DNA of 64,000 bases from Leptodontidium sp. MPI-SDFR-AT-0119 (taxonomy: Eukaryota > Ascomycota > Leotiomycetes > Helotiales > Leptodontidiaceae), in the NCBI GenBank assembly GCA_020726505.1, contig JAHLEZ010000011.1, forward strand, positions 2,046,001 to 2,110,000, written 5' to 3'. The notes under the pieces were generated by a model. The model did not search any database, was not told the DNA's origin, and saw only the letters and a list, made by a program, of their open reading frames with translations. The stretch's first letter is position 1; each line of letters opens with the position of its first letter. The position numbers were made by a program, and so were the translations under genes. This document shows, piece by piece, positions 59,229 to 64,000 of the stretch.

Positions 59229-59538
59229 GATTGCATGGGAGGGGAAGTTGTTTGCAACCTGGAATGGAGCTGAGGTGGGGAAGAAATTCGAGGTTGACAA
59301 TAAAGTTCCAGGCAAGGCTAGATCATGTGACTCGCTTCATAGCGCGTTTTCCTTTGAGAGGAACAACAACAAACTTTGTGAGAAACCATTGCTTCACTAC
59401 CTATTCCGACTTCAAGCAAAGGCACGTCCCTCATGAAATTGTAATCATTATGATTCACGATTGATGATTAAAGTTCAGATACAGTTCTTACCACCTTCAC
59501 TGCGTCCTTTCCGGCCACCAAATTCACCAATCTTTGTA
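59229..59538. promoter_or_regulatory. Upstream region of the Prp6 gene
   Basis: About 310 bases between the start of the splicing-factor gene and the transposon remnant; should contain the Prp6 promoter. No other feature. Confidence 0.4.
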
Positions 59539-59568
59539 AGAGCGCGAGGCATTACTCGGCGTACACCT
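59539..59568 (+). repeat. Left terminal inverted repeat
   Basis: Begins AGAGCGCGAGGCATTACT and is the exact reverse complement of 60109-60138. Preceded by TA at 59537-59538. Confidence 0.85.
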
Positions 59569-60108
59569 GACAAAACGTCTGATTTTCTCAACCACCGCTT
59601 TTTGTATTGCCTTCTAAACATGATATTATATTATAAAGTACTTATATAACAATTCCAAACCTTTTTTAATAAATTGTTTACGTTCCTTTGCTCGCAATAA
59701 TGTCCTTTAGCTTACAAGTCAGTCTCGGTTAAATACCGATAATTCTTCGGATCCACCTCACTCTACAGCTCCCTCAAAAACTCTTGTATATCCTGAATTG
59801 AAGTAGGTACAGCCTCTAACTCCGTAATCTCATTCGTTATCTATATCTAGATCTTTTCGATAGGGTTGAGATCAGGTGAAGAGGGAGGATAATCAAATAT
59901 ACGAATCCACTTATTTAATCTCCACAAGCGAGCTTTGCCTTGGTGAACCTTTGCGCCGTCCTTTATATAAATCAACACTTCTTGCTATGCCGGAGTAGGG
60001 GAATTGTAAAATAGACCAATAACGTCGTCTAGAATCGTTTTAATAGTGCTGACGCGTTATTGGTTTGGTTGAGGACGCGTTGTTGTGGTTGAAAAGGAAG
60101 GCTCGCTT

Positions 60109-60138
60109 AGGTGTACGCCGAGTAATGCCTCGCGCTCT
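60109..60138 (-). repeat. Right terminal inverted repeat
   Basis: Exact reverse complement of the left repeat; on the + strand it begins AGGTGTACGCCGAGTAAT. Followed by TA at 60139-60140. Confidence 0.85.
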
Positions 60139-60474
60139 TACGAATAGCTAAAGCCAACTGAGTCGAGTGGAGAGCAATAACAGCCTCTTTGGGCGAAGGG
60201 AAATATCAGCATCTTCTATTCCACCGAGATCTAGGGCCAACCGCATGCTTGTCATCATCTAGAATGAGATAGGCCAATTTTTGAAGATCAGGGACAACTT
60301 CATCACCTGAACAGTTTCAAGAGACTAAAGCTACAGCTCTACTCTCACGCCAAGAACATTTTGGGTTGACTTCTTATTTATCCACAGCCCAAATCTCGTA
60401 GGTAAAGTACTAGTGATCTCCTAGTTTGAGTCAAGAGACAAGACCAAGGTTCGTTCATGAAGTTCCCACTGGTT
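60139..60474. other. Spacer between element and HET gene
   Basis: No gene recognised. Part of it may be further decayed transposon sequence, since a minus-strand fragment (ALAIRKSARHYSAYT) running into the inverted repeat resembles a helix-turn-helix start of pogo-like transposases. That is weak evidence. Confidence 0.35.
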
Positions 60475-62591
60475 TCAAATCAGCTTCATCTCTTTCTCCT
60501 CGGCGTCGTCAAACCAGCTTTGCGACTGCGGAATTCCATCCAGACTGGTACCGTTCCCATACTCCACGTCAGCATCGTGCTTGATTCCAACTCTCACGTA
60601 CTCGTGCTCGTTGGACGTAGGAACAAGCACAAGGAAGAAGTCTCGTTTCTTCACAGTCAGCAACCGCAGACACCAAACATCCTGACCCTCCGTCGTCAGA
60701 TTAATGACTCTATAGGACGAGTCGCAAGTAAAATCTACTTGCTTATCACCTAGGCTGACACCAAATGGTGGTAGCACTAGCAAGGAGCCACCACCGCCAC
60801 CTGCCCCAGGAGTTACAGGATCGTAGTTGTATACCAATCTCGCTTTGACTGCCTTCCCCTTTACAAGAAGAAAAGCTGAACTAATAGCGCCTGTTGGATC
60901 ACTACTGGCAAGTTCGTAGTGGATTCCTGAAATGCAAAGTTCATTTTCAACCTTGTCATTACTGACACCGCCGTCCTCCTCAAGCAGAGGATAGCAAATC
61001 TGGTTTCCACTTAGGACAGAAACCCAGCTCCAGCTAGGAGCTACGTATCGCTCTAAGGGAGGGTGACTTCCCCAGACCACCCAAGTCAGCCACAGAGGCA
61101 GGTCATGCGTCCAGAGCCCAGCAAGGAAACGGCCAAGAACCGTTTTACTCTGAAAGACGCCTGCCAAGCCCGAAAGAGCTGGCAGACGGTCACTTTCCTT
61201 TGTTAGATTACGGGCGGAATATTGTCTGATGATCCGATACCACTGGATCTGTAAGTTCTGCGCATCGCGATGGTCGATTAAAGCTGCCTCATACTGCTGC
61301 TTTGCTGTTCTGTCTCCAATTTCAGCTATGTGTGTAGATATTCTACCGCATTGGCAATCAATATTTGCTTTACATTGAAAGACAATTTCGTCCGCACAGT
61401 AGTAAAGAACCCTCGTGGCAAGTAGCTCTTCTTGGAAAGTCCAGGCCCGCGTGAAGAGAGGTAGGTTGCCGGAGGAGTGGAAAAACGATGAGTAGCTAAA
61501 CATCGCCTCACTGATGATGTGGCGTGGACATTTGCGAACATGGACCTCTATGTCAGAGCCCGAAAACGGATCAGTTTCGTGAAGAGTGGCATCGGCAAAG
61601 CAGCCGCCGTTCCCATCCTCTGATTTGGCGGCGCAAATAGTGACATGGGATGATTGATAAATAGCAGCCATCTTCTTGGACTCCGTTTCCCAATCATGTA
61701 GATCATCTTGGATTATGCAGAGAGAGTCAATCCAGAGGTACTTCAGGCCGAGATTGTGCGTTATATGGATGGCATCTTGAAATGTTCTAGAGAGAGACTC
61801 GAAGGGGACATGCATTTTACGTTGTGAGAGTGTCGAGGTTGTCGTGGTGATGATCTGAGTTGTTCCCCAGCAGTGACTCAATGCCGCATACGAGCCCATC
61901 TCACCGGAACTTTCGTAGAGATAGGGTGAGAAGTTCTAGAATTGTCAGCAGCAACCAAGGAAGGTCCAGTACAGTTATTGGAAATTTACTTTCCCACCGG
62001 TGTGTCCAATGGCTATGACCCGACGCGGCAGTTCAGGGCGCTCAGATTTGCAAGCAGGATGATCAGTTACGCAATCCTCGATCCACTTTCGGCATGCTGC
62101 ATATGCTGGCTCTGTACTGGTACCAAATGGGCCATAGTTTCCCAGTGGAAAGACTTGGCATCTATTGGTGTTTACTGTCCGTGGATCTAGAACAAGTGCG
62201 GATATGGGATATCGAATGGGAAGCGAGGAATACAAAATTGTCACGTACCCTCTCTGTTCTCCTCCCCGCTGTTGAAGATCTCAAATGGAATACGATCTAT
62301 TCCAATTACCATTCTCAGTCTGTCTTTCCATCGGGACACAGTAATGTCTCGTCTCAGATGTTCTGAATTTGTCGCGTTTTCAATGTAGATTCCAATGCTC
62401 CTGCGGATTATGATGCAGGTAGGACAGCCAGACTTCACAGCTTCTGCTAATTCTTTCTTGGTAAAGGATACCTCCACTGTATCTGAGGTTATCGTGGAAT
62501 GCCCTTCGACGGCTAGGATTGAGGCCTGTTTGCATGACTCCGGAGCGCAGGTAATGTGCAGGGGACGACAGATACATAGTGAGCTGGGCAT
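60475..62591 (-). CDS. HET-domain (heterokaryon incompatibility) protein, canonical type
   Basis: Exons 62249-62591, 61990-62186 and 60475-61935 join to 666 residues. An N-terminal region with Cys pairs (CAPESC, SGCPTCIII) and CRKWIEDCVTDHPAC is the usual pre-HET part. The HET domain shows all three motifs: YAALSHCWG, YLWIDSLCIIQDD and RAWTFQEELLATRVLYYC. The C-terminal half has TKESDRLPALSGLA and APSWSWVSV, also typical. A likely cytosolic or nuclear effector that can cause programmed cell death in incompatible fusions; most such genes are orphan paralogues without a known partner. The flanking transposon remnant suits the unstable location of this family. Confidence 0.9.
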
Positions 62592-63190
62592 CTTGACTTA
62601 GAGATAGACACAATTAGATTCAGAATCTTTGAAATGGGCTTGTGTGCCTAGAGACCCATAGATTGATATGTTTATGGTACTAGCGGCTTTTGGGGACACC
62701 TCAGAACCAGCAGCTGACAGGAATATGCATCTGCAGCAGGGGTCTGCAGTGGATGCGGCTCAACAACAAATTAAGTTAATATCTATTGATTTCGGGTTCT
62801 GCATTATCCCAATAGCTTGCTTTCGTTGTGCTTGCTAGTTAAATGTTAGCTCGAGTACTCGGGCAAAGCAAGGCGTTCTAGCTGCTGATAACATAGCGTA
62901 GTGACAGGAGAAGTTTTTTGCTCATAGCAGACGAGAAAGACTGGTCCCCTAGCGAGAGATGTCAGAAAATAATGAAGTGTATTATGAACCTTGGAACCGT
63001 TATTCAAGCATGGGAGACCTGTAGAAGCTCTGAGGTGAGATATGCTGGCTTGGGCGTGGAAAGATCTGAAACGGCCGATGTACAGGTCCTGGCAACATGT
63101 GGAACGAGATGCGAATTCCGACCTCTTTTGTTCATTCAAACCTGGGTCTAAAGCTAACGTACATCCACCCAATTATACATACAATCTTCT
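62592..63190. other. Intergenic
   Basis: About 600 bases upstream of the HET gene and downstream of bS18m. Short open frames on both strands, none convincing. Confidence 0.45.
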
Positions 63191-64000
63191 TTACATCGGG
63201 CCTGGTAGCGCTCTGAAAGGCGAGTTCGACTCGTTCCTCTCGTTAGTCTTATAAATGATCTCCGGGTGTCTATGAACACTCGGATGCATCCCAATTCCAA
63301 TTGCCCTCCTGATAGCCCTCGCAATCCTCCTCTGATTCACAGGTCTCAAGCCCGTCTCCTTGGAGTGCTTGATTCGTCCCATAGGCGTCATGTATTCGGA
63401 GATCATCGAAAAGTTCTGTCAAAGAAATTAGCCCCTGCCTCTACACCCAACGCGGAGGGAAACACATGCTCGATAATGCTCCTCAGGGTTCAAGTTCAAT
63501 ACATCAAAAACATCATGATGCGGCTGACTCCTCTTCTTCCACTTCGCCATCTCAACCTCACTCAGATCGTGTGGTGCATAGATATCTCCCGCCCTCCAAC
63601 GTCTCGAAATCTGCTTGCTCAGATCCTGGGCCAAGTTACGGTTCTGCATTTCCTCGACTGTGGTTGCGCCGCGAGCTCTTGATGACGCGAGCTGTTGACT
63701 TCTGTCTGCGCTGCGCTGGAAGAGGTTGAGGATTCTGGCATTGCCTGCTTGGTTCCGTTGCTGTCTTTGGGCGAGTGTTTGGATTGGGTTGCTGAAAGCT
63801 GGTCGAGCTTGAGATTGAGATTCGGGTTCCACAGGCTTAGGGGTTGAGTCAGGGAATATATCGAGAAGGTCTGAAGTGGAGGAACGTGGTGGAGGTTCAT
63901 CTGAAGGCAGCCGTTAGTTGGTGCTTCCATACGAAGATATCTTCAACATACCAGACCTCGAAACACAAGAGGTTGAGAACGCAACTCTGGTGTTCAGCCC
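63191..64000 (-). CDS. RSM18: Mitochondrial ribosomal protein bS18m (partial, runs off the right edge)
   Basis: Exons seen: 63191-63415, then a middle exon of about 63465-63901, then an upstream exon from about 63951 beyond 64000 (its start is outside). The C-terminus carries the S18 signature NFSMISEYMTPMGRIKHSK followed by LRPVNQRRIARAIRRAIGIG and ends near HRHPEI. The middle exon has a fungal-type N-terminal extension (KQISRRWRAGDIYAPHDLSE, MAKWKKR). The leftmost visible residues (VAFSTSCVSRS) look like part of a mitochondrial presequence. Small-subunit protein of the mitochondrial ribosome. The intron donor at about 63464 is inferred from frame. Confidence 0.85.

Larger units (their letters stand above)
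59539..60138 (-). mobile_element. Truncated Tc1/mariner-type DNA transposon with perfect inverted repeats
   Basis: Two perfectly matching 30-base inverted repeats lie at 59539-59568 and 60109-60138, each flanked by TA, the target duplication of Tc1/mariner elements. The 600-base element is far too short for an autonomous copy. On the minus strand its interior still reads as a transposase C-terminus: DGAKVHQGKARLWRLNKW followed by PPSSPDLNPIEKI, the classic third catalytic Asp region, and downstream VDPKNYRYL. Stops (TAG) replace expected Trp codons after PIEKI and elsewhere, consistent with G-to-A decay. The N-terminal DNA-binding half is missing. It is a dead, deleted copy. Confidence 0.8.

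Noticed and set aside
59229..59315. N-terminal extension of the Prp6 open frame
   Set aside because: It would start from TTG, whereas ATG 59228 begins the conserved family N-terminus.
62846..63172. 108-residue minus-strand open frame next to the HET gene
   Set aside because: No signal, domain or composition bias that suggests a real protein.
1..64000. CRISPR arrays, bacterial operons or insertion sequences
   Set aside because: No spaced direct repeats of that kind; the gene structures with spliceosomal introns show eukaryotic nuclear DNA.

Overview
The window is nuclear DNA of a filamentous ascomycete (Pezizomycotina). The evidence is short GT-AG introns of about 40-140 bases in most genes, coding on both strands, and families typical of this group: HET-domain proteins, Clr5-ankyrin proteins, a DUF6594 membrane protein, a LaeA-like methyltransferase and a DyP peroxidase. 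A placement near Leotiomycetes is only an impression from the gene mix. No prokaryotic operon, rRNA gene, convincing tRNA or CRISPR array was seen.

Layout. 0.9-14 kb: a Vps62-like protein, a broken aminoglycoside-phosphotransferase-like kinase gene, a dynamin-family GTPase, a six-intron serine carboxypeptidase and a multi-pass membrane protein. 15-26 kb: a secreted multi-module polysaccharide deacetylase, an MFS monocarboxylate-type transporter, a LaeA-like methyltransferase and an O-methyltransferase that share one divergent promoter, and a DyP peroxidase. Together they look like a small metabolic neighbourhood, but no backbone synthase is present. 26-31 kb: two secreted proteins of unknown function (361 and 84 residues) in gene-poor surroundings. 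31-41 kb: an accessory-looking locus with two paralogous Clr5-ankyrin genes on opposite strands that flank a DUF6594 membrane protein and a small retropepsin-like gene. 42-50 kb: core genes, namely a coiled-coil protein, ribosomal proteins L30 and L10 and a secreted alkaline phosphatase. 51-55 kb: a tiny CxxC protein, an AT-rich island and a HET-domain gene. 56-64 kb: the splicing factor Prp6/Prp1, a decayed Tc1/mariner element with perfect inverted repeats, a second HET-domain gene and mitochondrial ribosomal protein bS18m, which runs off the right edge.

Exon structures were worked out by hand from reading frame, GT/AG sites and family conservation. In the multi-exon genes the exon lengths sum to whole codons. 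The most notable observations are the paired Clr5-ankyrin locus with a recent 105-base in-gene tandem duplication, the UAAUG stop-start overlap behind the retropepsin-like gene, a 16-base micro-exon in RPL10, two stop-free frame-preserving introns in the Prp6 gene, and the transposon remnant.
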